Shown here piece after piece: positions 1-11,300 of a stretch of 64,000 nucleotides of DNA; the first letter of the stretch is position 1; each line of letters starts with the position of its first letter. A model generated the notes under the pieces. That model made no database searches, was not told where the DNA came from, and saw only the letters and a list, made by a program, of their open reading frames with translations. The DNA comes from Callorhinus ursinus. Taxonomy: Eukaryota > Chordata > Mammalia > Carnivora > Otariidae. Location of the stretch: positions 2,358,074-2,422,073 of the forward strand of contig NW_020313168.1 in NCBI RefSeq assembly GCF_003265705.1, given 5' to 3'. The position numbers were made by a program, and so were the translations under genes.

Positions 1-1439
1 CCATGCACACCCCACACCTTGCCCACCCCCACACTCACACCCCCCCCCCACGCACTCCCCACACCATGCCCACACTAACCAGGACTCAGCCTGCTGTAGC
101 GCTTCCCCCGCTGACCTGACCACCACAAGGAACTGAGAACAGACAGGACACCAGCCCCAACCCCGACCCAGAAGGACAGCATCCCTCTCCCGGCCTCCAG
201 CAGGAAACCACAGGCCTGCTGGGTCTGGACAGGCTGATCTTCAGTACGGGATCTTCTCTCCTGCCACTCTCCCTGAACCTGTCCAGGGCGCTCCCTGCCA
301 GCCTCACCCAGGGCTCCTGACGTGCTCGGGGTCTGACACTTGCAGGGGACCGCAGACTGCTCGGCACCAGCTACAACCCCCACTCTCCGGGGAGGAGTGT
401 CTGGGTAGCCAGCGTACTCCCTGAGCACCAACCCTGTCTCTGTGGCTTTGAGACACCTCAGCACCAGCACCGTCAAGGCAAAGAGGTCCAGTGCATTGGA
501 CACGCACGTGGCAGCAGCTCAGGCTTCCAGACCCAGCCCGGCCACACCAGCCACCAGTCCCTGCCGTAGGAGACACAGCGGCTGGGTCTGGCAGGAAGAA
601 CAGGACCCCAGGCACCGTGCGGCCAACCAGGCACAGAGAAGGGGCTGCCCGGTGGCTGCCCAGTGTGCAGCTGTCAGAGGGCTGGGTGGGGAGGGCATTT
701 TGGGGCCCACGGCGAGCCATACAGTAAGGACAGGGGGCCTTGTTCAGCAACTGGTGCAACCACAACAGAAGCAGCTTCCGGGCCAAGCAGGTGGGAAACG
801 GGCAGTTACTGCTCCTCATAGACCTGCCTTACCAGGGACCAGGCATACTCACTCTTCGGCGGGCCAAGGAGACGCTGGAAGGGGGCTCATCCGGATCTTC
901 CTGCGGGAGATGACTTGAGCCCTGGGACAAGAAAGGGCCACCATCCTCTCTCAGCTCCTGCCCATGCTCCATTTTTTCCTCTGGGGCCGGCATTGCCTCA
1001 GGATTGTTGTTCTCAGAATCTACAAACGTACATGCACATGGGTCAGGTCTCAGGGAAAAGTAAGGGAAGTCACGGAGGAAAATCCTCCCAGGACACTGGG
1101 CAGATCAGCCCTCTCCCCCATCATGCACTTTCCCTGGGTACAATTTCTGCTCTTAGGTGGGCATGAGGGACCCAGGACCCTGGCCCCAGCCCCAAGGATG
1201 GGGCTGAACCCCCAAAACAGCACGTGCAGTCTGAGCATCTAGCTCTTTCTGATGTCAACATCGGCAGAGTGGCCTGGCCCCGACTGTCTCCAAAACAGAA
1301 CGTGCCACTCCCCTCCCTGCCCAAAGTGCTTCCTCCTCTCTTCTGAGGGACAGGTGCCCCATGCTCAGCCCCTCTTCCAGGCACCTACCCCCTTCTCCTG
1401 AGTTCAGGGTGACATATACACCTCCCTCCACTTGTCTTT

Positions 1440-1560
1440 GCAATCTCTCATTGTGTGGAAATTAAATTTGATTTTCTCCTGTCAATCTGTCTCATGTCAG
1501 TTTAATTCTTAGACCAGCCAGAAGCATTTTGAAGGGCAGAGAAAAATTCTTCCTCCCCAA
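1440..1560 (+). repeat. LTR 3'-end-like remnant
   Basis: An AATTAAATTT-type polyadenylation region is followed by a TCTCCTGTCAATCTGTCTCATGT-like stretch. This resembles the R/U5 end of class I endogenous retroviral LTRs. Neither end can be defined and no coding remnant is seen. It is a noncoding fragment. Confidence 0.35.
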
Positions 1561-2089
1561 CAAACTGATGGCCGAAGAACCAAAGCAGCAAGGATATCAT
1601 CACACACACCAGCCCAGGGTCACTCTCCTTTGATGATAAACTGTGAGCATTTTGGCCAGTCTCTCTTCCACCTGCCTCTACGTGGGGCGGGCCCTGATTA
1701 GCCTGACCCAGTGAGAACCTGGCATTTCTCCGGGCCCCAGTGATTGGCAGGAAGTGAGGACGGCCTCCAGGTCTGGTTACTGGGGTTTCAGACACATTAA
1801 TTTCCTCCCACGGTCAGACAAACAGATCCCAGGCACCGGAACTGGTGAGCCAGCTTGCTTCTATGAATACAGCCAGCCTAAGGACAAAGCAGGGGACCAG
1901 AGAAAGATGCAGAGACAGAGAAACTCAGGACAGAGAGGGAGCCCCACGGAAATCCAAATCCCTGGATCTGGAGCTGAGTGTGTGTGGCCAGTGCATTCCT
2001 CCAGCTGATGAAGCAGGGAGCTGGGGTTCTGGTCCTCTCCAACACAAACAGCCCCAACAACTATGAAAACCAGTAAGAATTTTTCTAAA

Positions 2090-2440
2090 AAATGAGTTTC
2101 CCAAAAGGAAAACAAGAGGCAGTTCAAAGAAAAAGAAATACAAGTGACCTCTTAACCCTCAAAAATATCCTTGGCTCCCTACTGATCAAGGAAGTGAGAA
2201 AGAAATCTGTGAGATACCATGTCTACCCATCCACTTGGCATTGATTAGCAAGATCGATAGCACCCAGTGCTACAGAGGATATGGGTGGACAAGAAACTTC
2301 GAAACTCCTAGGCCAGAGGGGCCAGAAGCCCTGTGCATTATAAACACACCAGGCTGTCCTCCAGATAGACGGGTTCCAGGGGCAAGATCTGCCCCGCCGA
2401 TATGCCTTACGGCAAAACAGTGGAACAAGGTAAGTGCCTA
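2090..2440 (+). repeat. Degenerate L1 ORF2-like fragment
   Basis: The wording GAGATACCATGTCTACCCATC followed by an AGAGGATATGGGTGGACAAG-like run resembles the 3' part of an old L1 ORF2. It is heavily mutated with no open frame. Family assignment is by eye. Confidence 0.3.
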
Positions 2441-2960
2441 GTGATGTGGCAAACAAAGGCAGAAGAAAAGTTATTAAATTTCCTTACTACTTACAGCCCA
2501 TTGACAAGTCCTTGAAACAGGCAGAGTGACATTCCTCTAGGGACTCAGCTGCCTCGATGTTGACACTTCGCTAAAGGCAAAAGGCAATCCTAGCCTGACC
2601 CTCCAGGATCCTGTAAGTCTACTTGAACATATAAAAATTCCTTTGGAGGCGACTGAGTGGCTCAATTGGTTAAGCATCCAGCTCCTGATTTTGGCTCAGG
2701 TCATGATCTCAGGGTTGTGAGATCAAGCCCCACGTTGGGCTCTGTGCTGAGTGCCAAGCTCTGTGGAGCTTGCTTAAGATTCTCTCTCCCTTCCCTCTCT
2801 CCCTCTCTAAAATACATACACACATACATACATAAATGAAATCTTCATAAATAAAAAATGAATAAAAATTCCTTTGGAAACTCCCTTTATCTCTACCCCC
2901 CAAGATACATGTTGGCGATCGTCTCCCAGGCATGTGGCCCACGGATAGACATCTGAAGGG
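2440..2960 (+). mobile_element. LTR copy A of a four-member cluster, split by a SINE
   Basis: It shares a colinear series of blocks with the copies at about 3280, 4090 and 6105: AAATTTCCTTA, CAGCC(C/T)ATTGACAA, a GACATTCCTC-like block, and then the CTTTGGAAACTCC block. It diverges after about 2910, before the polyadenylation region that the other copies keep. A CAN-SINE interrupts it at 2648-2861. It is a solo LTR-type fragment with no retroviral coding sequence. The family (ERV1-like) is inferred from overall form only. Confidence 0.6.
2648..2861 (+). mobile_element. CAN-SINE (older type) inside LTR copy A
   Basis: The tRNA-derived head (GGCGACTGAGTGGCTCAATTGG) is diverged and the tail is (CATA)n/A-rich. 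A 17-bp target-site duplication, ATAAAAATTCCTTTGGA, lies at 2631-2647 and 2862-2878. The clean duplication proves insertion into a pre-existing LTR. Confidence 0.9.
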
Positions 2961-3279
2961 TCTCATGACCAGGTTTTATTAGACGGTAGTAAATGACCTT
3001 TTCCCAATAATAGCTAGCCCCTCAAGGTCCTGGGAACCTTGCTTCCGAAATTCCTTAGGGACTTTCGCTCTCCCTAATGATGAGGGAGCAGAAGGCTTGC
3101 TGAGGACAAAGCAGAAGCTGGTGCCCTACACCCCCCGCCCCCCCCCACGACCACCAATGTGGCACGGGTGACATTCCTCAGGCACTCCTGGCTGCCCTAA
3201 AGGAAAAACAAACGGTTAACTATAGAGATCACAGTCTTGCAGGACAGGAGTCTCCCTCAGTTTAGTTACAAAGGCCTTA

Positions 3280-3900
3280 GCAATAGCTTCCAGAAGGAAA
3301 TGTAAATAAAATTGAATTTCTTCTAGACCTAAAGCCCACTGACAAGTACGGGTGATAGGAGGAAGGTAACATCCCTCCAGGAAAACCCAACTGTCTTCAT
3401 GTTCGTGCCTCATTAGAGGGGAAAACAGCCTGGGCTTGACAACAACCAGGCCTCCAATATCCTGAGAGTCTTTAGCATATGACAGTCCTTCTGGACACCC
3501 CCTTTGTGCTGACCTCCCCAGCTCCTGAGTGTATGATCAGCCACCCTCACAACCCCAGGGGAGCAGCGCTTCCTGCCCACGGGTCCTGTCCCCATGCTTT
3601 AATGAAATTTTTTTTAAAGATTTTTATTTATTTGAGAGAGAGATAGAGAGCATGAGGGGGGGAGGGTCAGAGGGAGAAGCAGGCTCCCCGCCGAGCAGGG
3701 AGCCCGACGCGGGACTCGATCCCGGGACTCCAGGACCATGACCTGAGCCGAAGGCAGTCGCTTAACCGACTGAGCCGCCCAGGCGCCCCTCTGTGCTTTA
3801 ATAAAACCACCTTTTTGTACCAAAGACGTCTCAAGAATTCTTCCTTGGCTGTCGGCTCTGGACCCCACCCCACCAAACCTCACCTATATTCTAAAGCTAC
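3280..3900 (+). mobile_element. LTR copy B, split by a SINE
   Basis: It has the same block order as copy C: the AAATAAAATT(G/A) start, CCCACTGACAAG, CATCCCTCCAGGAAAA, CCAGGCCTCC, TCCTGCCCACGGGTCCTGTC, then an AATAAA signal (3800-3805) and AAGAATTCTT. A reverse-oriented CAN-SINE interrupts it just before the polyadenylation signal. Confidence 0.7.
3608..3793 (-). mobile_element. CAN-SINE inside LTR copy B
   Basis: Full-length reverse-oriented element: poly-T/TTTAAAGATT at its low end and GGGCGCCTGGGCGGCTCAGT (read on the minus strand) at its high end. The flanks TGCTTTAATGAAA (3595-3607) and TGCTTTAATAAAA (3794-3806) form a 13-bp target-site duplication with one mismatch. Confidence 0.9.
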
Positions 3901-4089
3901 ATCAGCATGACCCCACCAGCTTACAGAAACACATGTGTGTACGCACGTTCCCACGCAGAGGAAACATCCAGAAGGGGACACAGCAAATACTTAATGCTGT
4001 CGTGTTAGCTGGGGATGTGAAGGGCTGGGGCTGGGGGAAGGTCGGGGGCTTCATGGTTTTTATGCCCTCCGATAATGTGGAGGTCATTC

Positions 4090-4500
4090 ATGATGTGAGG
4101 AACAAAGGCAAAAGAAATGTAGATAAAATTAGATTTCCTTATAACCTGCAGCCTATTGACAAATACTTGAGACAGGCAGAGTTTAATATTCCTCCAGGAA
4201 TTCCCAATCTTCATGGTAATGCCTTGCTAGAGGAAAGACAACCTTAGCTTGACAATAGCCAGGCCTCCGGATCTTGTGAGTCTTTAAGATAGGAAAGTCC
4301 TTTTGGAAACTTTGCATTGTCTTTACCTCCCCCAACTCTAAAAGTATATAATCAATAGCTCCTCACAATCCAGGGGCAGCTCTTCCTGCCCACGGGTCCT
4401 GTCCCTGTGTTATAATAAAACCACTCTTTTTGCACCAAAAACGTTCCAAGAATTCTTTCTTGACCGTTTGCTCCTGAACCCCCACTTCAAATCACATCAA
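4090..4500 (+). mobile_element. LTR copy C, uninterrupted
   Basis: This is the cleanest copy of the cluster and serves as the reference for the others. It contains a TATAATCAATAG-type box near 4345, an AATAAA signal at 4414-4419 and the AAGAATTCTTTCTTGACCGT end block. No internal retroviral sequence is attached, so it is best read as a solo LTR. It lies antisense to RNF213. Confidence 0.7.
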
Positions 4501-6104
4501 TTCACACCAGCATGTGCTATTTCTATGATCATCAAAATAAAAAGGAAAGTAGCTGGATTCAGGAAGAGCAAACCTTCCTTGACACTTAGTAGGCACTCTG
4601 CATGTTAACCCATTAAGTACTCACAGCCACCCAATGGGGGAGGTGCTTTTCCTAGCACCTTACTGTTTGGTAGACACAAATACGGAAGAACAATGGGGGA
4701 GCAGGGTTGGAACCCAGGCATTGGGCTGCCTCCCAAGGCTTCACAGAAGCCACGACAAGCCCTGGGGACAGCTGTTGGGGCCATGGTCCTTGCCCACAGG
4801 ACATTTTGGCTGAATCAGAGCAAATTCCTGTCCCCCACCCCCGAAGCATGCATGCATGCTGGGAGGCATGATCTCCCCTGCGTTGCTCCTGCAAACAGGC
4901 ATGCCTGCAGGCAAACAAACCTAGGGGTATCCAGAGAGCCAAGTGGGTCTGAGCGCCTTCAGATCCCAAAATCAGGTCACTGGCTGATTAGTACAGGAAT
5001 GAGGGAAGAAGGCAGAGGCCTCACCAGCAACCCCAAATCATTGCTACAACAAAACGTCACACAAAATTAGCTCAACCTAAACCAGTCAGCCACACGGACT
5101 CCGACACCCAGGCTTCCTTCCAATGAGAGCCCCAGCAACAGGCCTGGGTCTGCAGCACATGTGCCCCTGGGACGGCCACCAGCTAGCCCGGAGGCCCCCA
5201 GCCATCCGGGCCCATCCCTTAGCTGGAAAACACAGGCTGCATCCTTCCCTGTCCTGAAGGCTAAAGCAAGTAGGCACGAATCCCACTCTCACACGAGGTC
5301 CCTAGGGGAGTCACATTCCCACAGTCAGAAAGAGGATGGTGGGTACCGGCAGCTGTGGGAGGCGTTAGTGTTTACTGGGGACAGACTTTCAGTCTGGGAA
5401 GGTGAGAATGTTCTGGAGGGGGAGGTGGGGATGGCTGCATAGCAGTAACAATGTGCTTCGTGCCACTGAACGGTTACACACCGTTAAAATGGTAACTTTC
5501 AAGTTATAAGTGTTTCACCGCAATTGAAATAATAAAACCCAGTGCCCTGAACAACACAACCCTCCAGGTCCGCCTGGCCCCCAGCACCACCTGAGTCGGC
5601 GCAGTGAGCACAAACCCGCAGCTTGTGCAGGTGGCCATGGAGACGAGGTGCCCACACCGGCCCCAAGGGCACAAACAGGCAGGATGGCTCCATCCCTGAC
5701 TAGTGACCCTCCGCTGCTTCCACAAACCCTCCCTGGGGCCACCCCCAGCCCTGCCCGGGATGCCTATAGGGCCTCAGGCTCTCATCTTTTTCCCATTATA
5801 AAAACATCAAGGACACTGGGAAATAGCGGAAAATAAAGAAGTGAATACGTTGGCCGGAACTTCATCTCCTGATAATAAACTTCTAACACTCCAGGTCGAG
5901 TCCCACTGAGTCCCCTGGGGCGCCTGACCCTCTCCTCTGGCCCTACCCTCCACCATCGGACTGGCCCAACATGACCAGGGCAAAGTGGTCCACCCTCTGC
6001 CCAGGATGGGCTGGGACTCTCCACACACTCCCCTTCCACCCCCTCATCCACGTGGCCCCCCCACACCCCAAGACCCAGGCGTCCAGTGACGGGGGAGCCA
6101 AGGC

Positions 6105-6444
6105 AAGAAGAAATGGTAGATAAAACTAAATTTCCTTGACAAATGCTTAAGGCAGAGGCAGAGGATGAAGTTCCTCCAGGAACTCCCAAGGGTTGTCCTG
6201 TTCATGTCTTGCGGGAGCCAAAAACTACCTTAGCCCAACAATGGCCAGGCCTCCTGGATCCTGTAAGTCTTCTTTAACATAAGAAAACCCTTTGGGGGGG
6301 GGGGCACCTGGGTGGCTCAGTCGTTAAGCGCTGCCTTCGGCTCAGGTCCTGGTCCCGGGGTCCTAGGATCGAGCCCCGCGTCGGGCTCCCCGCTCGGCGG
6401 GGAGGCTGCTTCTCCCTCTCCCTCTGCTGCTCCCCCTGCTTGTG

Positions 6445-6475
<31 letters not shown>

Positions 6476-6720
6476 AAATAAATAAATAAAATCTTAAAAA
6501 AGAAAACCCTTTGGGAAACCTCCTTTGTCTCTACCCGTCCCAACTTGAAAATATATCGTCAATCGCTCCTCACGACCCCAGCGCGGCTCTTTGTGCCCAC
6601 AGGTCCCGTCCCTGTGTTTTAATAGAACCACCATTTTTGCACCAAAAACGCCTTAAGAATTCTTTCCTGACCATTCATTCTCTGGGCCCCCAGACCCCGG
6701 CCCTGCCCACCACCCCCGAG
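6105..6720 (+). mobile_element. LTR copy D, split by a SINE
   Basis: It shares the blocks AAATTTCCTTGACAAATGC, TTCCTCCAGGAACTCCCAA, CCAGGCCTCCTGGATCCTGT and, beyond the SINE, GGAAACCTCCTTTGTCTCTA and AAGAATTCTTTCCTGACC. The polyadenylation hexamer is mutated to AATAGA. Confidence 0.7.
6297..6499 (+). mobile_element. CAN-SINE (young type) inside LTR copy D
   Basis: Intact head GGGGCACCTGGGTGGCTCAG, a long (CT)n tract, then AAATAAATAAAATCTT. Its 16-bp target-site duplication AAGAAAACCCTTTGGG is at 6281-6296 and 6500-6515. It sits at the same LTR position as the SINE in copy A. Confidence 0.92.
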
Positions 6721-7689
6721 CCCCGGCCCAGCAGCCCTGGGAGGGCCTGACAGGAAGAAGATTCTGGGGCAGCTCCAGTCACGCCCGGGCAGCTTGGTTT
6801 CACTTTGCATTCCTGTAAACAGAGGCACGGCCGCGGTGTGAGGGAGGGGCGAGGCAGCGGAGGGGCGGGGAGGCAGGAAGCACCGAGCCCGGCGGGGGCG
6901 CTGGGGGAGATCGCCATGGCTCCTGAGACCCCAGCCCTTGGGGATCCCGTGGAGTCCCATCCGGTGCGCCCCGCCAGTGGGACCAGGACCGGCCCCACTC
7001 CCGCCAGCCGCAGGGGAGGGCCCCCACGTGAGAAGCCAGCACCCCGGCCGCTCTCCAGGCCTTTGCCAGCCTCTCAGGGGCAGGGGTGGGGGCGCTTGGG
7101 ACCTGACCCGCCCTCCCTACCTGCTGGGATGAGCGGGGCCGCGGACAGTGACCCCGGGCTACTGTGAGGACGGGGAGACTTCATGGCATCCTGTAAAAAT
7201 GCCACACACCCAGGCTCCCACAGAGACCTTCCTCTGCCCGTTCTGTCGGCAAACGCCTGGGCTGCCCTCTGCAGCGCGCTGACACCCCCCTCACAGAAAA
7301 CCGGAGCAGGGCAGAAGTATTGCGCTCCTCTGGAGACCCCTGGGAGGAGCGAGCATTTTCCCAGAGAGGCGGGTCTCCACGAGGCACCAGGCATTGGACC
7401 CAGCCTCCAGGAAAGCCCCTCAGGGTCCTCGGCCTCTCCGTCCGGGATCCCCCTGCTTTACCTGGTCACAGTAATTCACTTCCACCCTGAAGGCCCACAC
7501 TCAACCCCTGCCTTACCCGTGACCCCTGACTCCTGACCCCCACTACAGGCAGGGCCACAGGGGCTGGAGCTGCTTATCCACCCAGCCCGGGTGGTGGCAC
7601 TTCAGAGCAGATAGAGGGGGCCGCCAGCAGGCCCCCTTCCCTCCCTTCCCTTGGAGGCTGCAAGACCATGGCGTCCTCCCAGGGCACAA

Positions 7690-7860
7690 GCTCTCCAGAG
7701 CCGCTGGCCTGGGTGCAAATCCTGTCTCTGCCATTTGCTAGCCGTGGTACTGTACACAGGTTACTTAACCTCCTTGTGCCTCACCCTTGGCATCCATAAA
7801 ATGGGAATTTATGATAGCTCCCCCCTCAATACTTAGCACAGCACCAGGTTCTAACCAACT
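7690..7860 (+). repeat. MIR element fragment
   Basis: It contains the MIR core wording: a CAGGTTACTTAACCTCC stretch, a TGCCTCACCC-like block and ATAAAATGGGAAT. Similar MIR remnants are visible near 4590-4720, 8465-8590, 16010-16190, 38282-38400, 41930-42060 and 46330-46460. Confidence 0.7.
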
Positions 7861-9264
7861 GGTCTGATTTGGGGTTTTTACTCTCTGGGGTCCCAAAGAC
7901 CCCCCCCTCACAAGGTCTCCCACTCAGGAGGATGTCGTAGTGACCAGGGGTGTGGAGCCCTAGCAGGTGCAAAATTCCACCTGGACACCAGGAGCTCAGC
8001 TATGCCCTGGTTCCATATCCAGACAGCAAGGAATCAGTGAGGACAGCGGACACCCAGCCAATTCAAGCACAACTGCGTGAGTCAAGTCCCCAGTGTTCCA
8101 GAGGAAAAGACAGACTCCCCAGGTCTGACTCCAGCCAGAGCTCCTCCCTAAAGGGGCAGCAGCAAAAGAAAATCAAGCAAAAATTGACAACAAAAGCAGT
8201 CGCCTCTTCGTACGTCTTACAGTCAGTCCAATAAAAACATCTGTGATGTGAGCACTTTGTACGCGCACAGCAAAAACAAGCGTAAGTAACGAACCAGTGA
8301 CTCCCCTTCACCACTAACACACAGGGCACCCTTGCTGATTACCCAGAGGTCAGCAAGCAAGAAGGGCTGGTACTGACAGCATTTACTGACTCCCGTGCAA
8401 ACACACACAACCTGTATTTAGAAAACACACATGATCTTCTAGAGGACTTTCTTTGATTGGTCCAGAAATTATTACTCAAGCACCTACTGTGTGCCAGGGA
8501 CTTGGAGTAAAGCAGCCAACAAGAGAGCAAAGGTCTTGTCTGAAGCCACACACTGCCGTGAGCCAATGCTAAAAGGACAAACAGCCTGGTGAAGTGCGGG
8601 GGGTGGTGGGGGACAGGCAGGTGTAGTTCTCAATGGGGTAGTCAGAGTGAACCTCCAGGGGAGAAGGTGGAGGAGCAAAGACAGGTGAGGGGGTAATGGT
8701 GCTGCCCTCAGAGGAAAGGTATATTCCAAGCTGAGGGAACAGGCAGTGCAAAGGTCCTGTGGTCCAAGAACACCTAGGAAAGGAAGGAAGGCAGCCCGTG
8801 GTCCTGGACACCAAGAGAGCTGAGGACTGACCTGAGCCGGCTGGTGAGGGCCACCTCACATAGTTCCCCTTTCAGGCACTGACCTGACAGCGGGAAGGGT
8901 CCCGTCCAGGCTGTGAGAACCCCGCACCCCATCACAGCACCTGGGACACCACTTCCACACAGCATCCTCTGAAATCCACTAAGATCCCTCAGCTCAGCCT
9001 GACACTTCCCAGTCCCGAGAAAGAGGAGAACCCTCAAGTTCTCTCCAAGAAATGAAATGGAAAATTTTTAAAAAGCAACAAAAGCTTCCAACAAAGGACC
9101 AGATGAAACTGTTCTTCTAACAAAAGCACTTCTAGTAAGAGTTCCTCCAGCCGTAGAAGACCTCCTCCTACCCGACTGAGCTGCCTGTTGGCCACAGTTT
9201 CCATTTCAGCGAAGGCAAGTGGGACTGGGCTGCTGCCTACCCCCCTCCCCCATTCAGCCCTTAC

Positions 9265-9361
9265 CGGCTACGGGGGCTGCAGGAAGCAGCCTCTGTCCAC
9301 ACTTGCTGCAGAAGTTGGGGGCTTCATCTTTGGAGACATGCCCACACGAAAGACACTCCAT
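9265..9361 (-). CDS. RNF213: RNF213 N-terminal coding exon (exon 2), partial gene
   Basis: RNF213 (mysterin) is a giant cytosolic AAA+ ATPase and RING-type E3 ubiquitin ligase, interferon-induced and active on lipid droplets and intracellular bacteria. Only its first coding exon is here. The minus-strand reading starts [20 protein letters not shown] and continues [12 protein letters not shown], closely matching the human N-terminus. Cysteines 3, 6, 18 and 21 form a zinc-ribbon-like CxxC-x11-CxxC. The exon runs 9406 to 9265. The acceptor follows TTTTTCTGCAG, 45 nt of 5' UTR precede the ATG at 9361, and the donor is GCCG|GTAAGG, leaving phase 1. The start context GGAGGAATGG is acceptable. The remaining exons, including the AAA+ and RING parts, lie below position 1. 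A recognisable N-terminus with matching splice sites makes the call secure; the size of the protein is family knowledge. Confidence 0.93.
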
Positions 9362-9406
9362 TCCTCCAGGGATGGGTCTTCTCCAGGCGGGCACGCTCCT
9401 GCAGAT

Positions 9407-10540
9407 CTGCAGAAAAAGGAAGGGACCCCAGGCAGCTGACTATATACTGAGCCACCTGTCATGTGACCAAAGCCCTGCTTCAGTTTCATTTTCTGGGAAA
9501 GTGAAATTACAGCGCCCAGAAGGTCCTCCGGCTCAATCGAAACCTAGCGCTAGCACTTCCGCACCTGCGGCACTCAAAGCCCTGGCCCCCCCCCCAACAA
9601 ACCGCCCCCCCCCCCCCGCTCCTGACCCCGGGCCATCTCCCCCTCCCCCTCCCCCACCAGGGGCTCCATCACCCTATTCCCTTTCTGCTCTCCCAGCCAG
9701 GCTCACCCCTCCTGGCTCTCCGTCACCCAGTGAGTCTAAAACTGTCCCCCCTGGCTGACACTGGGGGCTGGGACAACTGAGAACTAGGTGTGGGCGGAAG
9801 GCGGATTGTTCCAGGCAGAGTCACAGCCCGTGCAAAACCGAGATAAGACGTGGTGTAAGAGTGCACTGGACAAGGGGCACAGAGACAGAAGCACCTGCTC
9901 ACAGGTGACATGGGGGTTAGGTGAGGCAGACAGCACTGCAGAGATGCCGGAGCGGATCCGAGGCACCAGCCCGCGCCGGCCGCCCAGAGCTAACAGGGCT
10001 AGCGGTCAGGACTCCTAACAGGCTAACGGGCTGCGTCCTGCCTGCTTCCAGCCCACTGCCCGCCCCTGCCTCCCCCTGATTTGGCTCACTGTCCACTAGA
10101 CAGTGAGCTCCCGGGGGCAGGGCAGAGCTAGACTGGTGTGTGCCAGGTTGCCCGGCTCAACCGGACACCGCCAAGCCCTGGCCCCCACCTCGCCCCTCAC
10201 CGCCACATGACCAGGGAAGTGACCACCATCCTGGTCTGGGCTTTCGCTCTGAGACTTTCAGTGACTCCCCAGGCCCGGGCCTCTACCCCTAAATTGTCCT
10301 CCTCCGCAAGGCTCTGCTTCCCCACACACCAAAAAAGTCACAAGAGGGCTCAGAAATCCTCCGTGAAGTGTCCTATTGTTTCTCGCCCCCACCAGGGGCC
10401 TAAGGGCATAAATGAGAACCCGCACAATACTATTCAGTCAGCCTCCGGACTCTTCCCAATTTCAGAACTGTGCCAAACTCAAAGCCCATCCTCCCACCCG
10501 CCACCAAACCGAGCCTACTAGCGGGGGTGGGGGCGGGGGA
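9407..10540 (-). other. RNF213 intron 1, lower part
   Basis: No exon or RNA gene is visible. The stretch is GC-rich with C-rich low-complexity runs (9580-9660). It separates RNF213 exon 2 from its CpG-island promoter. Confidence 0.5.
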
Positions 10541-10963
10541 CAAGGAGAGGGGCCCGGTCAGGGGCGGCTGGCCCGCCCGCATCTCCGCACTCGCTCCTTC
10601 TCTGGCCTCCCCGCGGCCACCTCGTGGCCCTTAAGGCTGTCGCGGCAGAGGTGCCCACCCTGGCCTGGTGACCGTGGCCGTGGGCAGCCCTGGGAACTGG
10701 GGAGGACGCTGCGCTCCGGGCGGCGCGGTTACGGGGGCAGTGATGCTGTTCTCCAGAAAGTTACTGTGCACACGCATAGGGGCATCCCCGGGCCACAGCG
10801 CTGCTCGGGTGTGGCAACTCGAGAGAGCCAAGGATTCCGCTCCCGCGGGAGGCGCGGCGCCCGGGGGCTCCTCGGGCCCACCGGCTGCCCGCGGCCCGGG
10901 GGTGGGGTCCGCGCGGCGCGGCGCGGCGCGGGGCGGGGCGGGGCGGGTCCGGGAGCCCGAGGC

Positions 10964-10975
10964 GAAACCGAAACC
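10964..10975 (+). promoter_or_regulatory. ISRE, GAAACCGAAACC
   Basis: GAAACCGAAACC fits the interferon-stimulated response element GAAANNGAAAN exactly. It sits in the RNF213 CpG island. RNF213 is known to be induced by interferons, so an ISGF3/IRF site here is functionally sensible. The site is seen; binding is inferred. Confidence 0.75.
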
Positions 10976-11114
10976 AGGCGCCGCAGGAAGAGGCAGCCGG
11001 GAGGGCACGGCCCGCAGCACGGAGGCGCCACGACCCAGACCTGAGGACCCGGCGGCCCGCCCCGCCCCGCGCCCTCTGCCCGGCTAGGCCTGGCGAGACC
11101 CCGCGCGCCCCCAG

Positions 11115-11173
11115 CGGCCCCGCGCCCCCCGCATCCCCGCGGCCCCGCGCCCCCCGCATCCCCGCGGCCCCGC
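11115..11173. repeat. 25-bp GC-rich tandem duplication
   Basis: Unit CGGCCCCGCGCC...GCATCCCCG occurs at 11115-11139 and 11140-11164, followed by a partial third copy. The two full units are identical by eye. Confidence 0.85.
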
Positions 11174-11186
11174 TCCCGCTCGCACC

Positions 11187-11300
11187 TGCGGCGCCCCGGC
11201 GCGCAAGCCTCCGCCGCCGCCCGGTTTCGTTTCTCTGGCCCGGGTTCCGCCCCTGCGGGCGTGGAGGAGCTCGGGCGGGTGCGGCCAGAATGCCCCCCAT
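11187..11300 (-). other. RNF213: Candidate RNF213 noncoding exon 1
   Basis: On the minus strand the island contains GGCGCCGCAG|GTGCGAG, a usable splice donor with the exon ending at 11187/11186. It is placed where RNF213 exon 1 is expected. The 5' limit is arbitrary. An IRF-like GAGAAACGAAACC (plus 11223-11235) would fall in or next to it. Low confidence without transcript data. Confidence 0.35.

Larger units (their letters stand above)
1..9264. other. RNF213 intron 2 region, no exon seen
   Basis: No coding exon can be supported here on either strand. RNF213 is on the minus strand and its exon 2 ends at 9265, so this stretch should be its next intron. The following RNF213 exon in mammals encodes a lysine-run region (many AAG/AAA codons); I looked for that on the minus strand and did not find it, so it should lie before position 1. 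The content is repeats: an LTR cluster at 2440-6720, three CAN-SINEs, MIR fragments near 4590-4720, 7690-7860 and 8465-8590, and LTR- or L1-like remnants near 1440-1560 and 2090-2440. Intron assignment is inferred from synteny. Confidence 0.6.

Noticed and set aside
75..503. Minus-strand frame reading NALDLFALTVLVLRCLKATE
   Set aside because: It looks protein-like at first, but has no start in context, no splice borders, and does not match the next RNF213 exon, which should be lysine-rich.
6300..6375. tRNA-like heads of the SINEs as tRNA genes
   Set aside because: They resemble a tRNA only in the A/B-box region and are followed by SINE bodies; they are retroposons.
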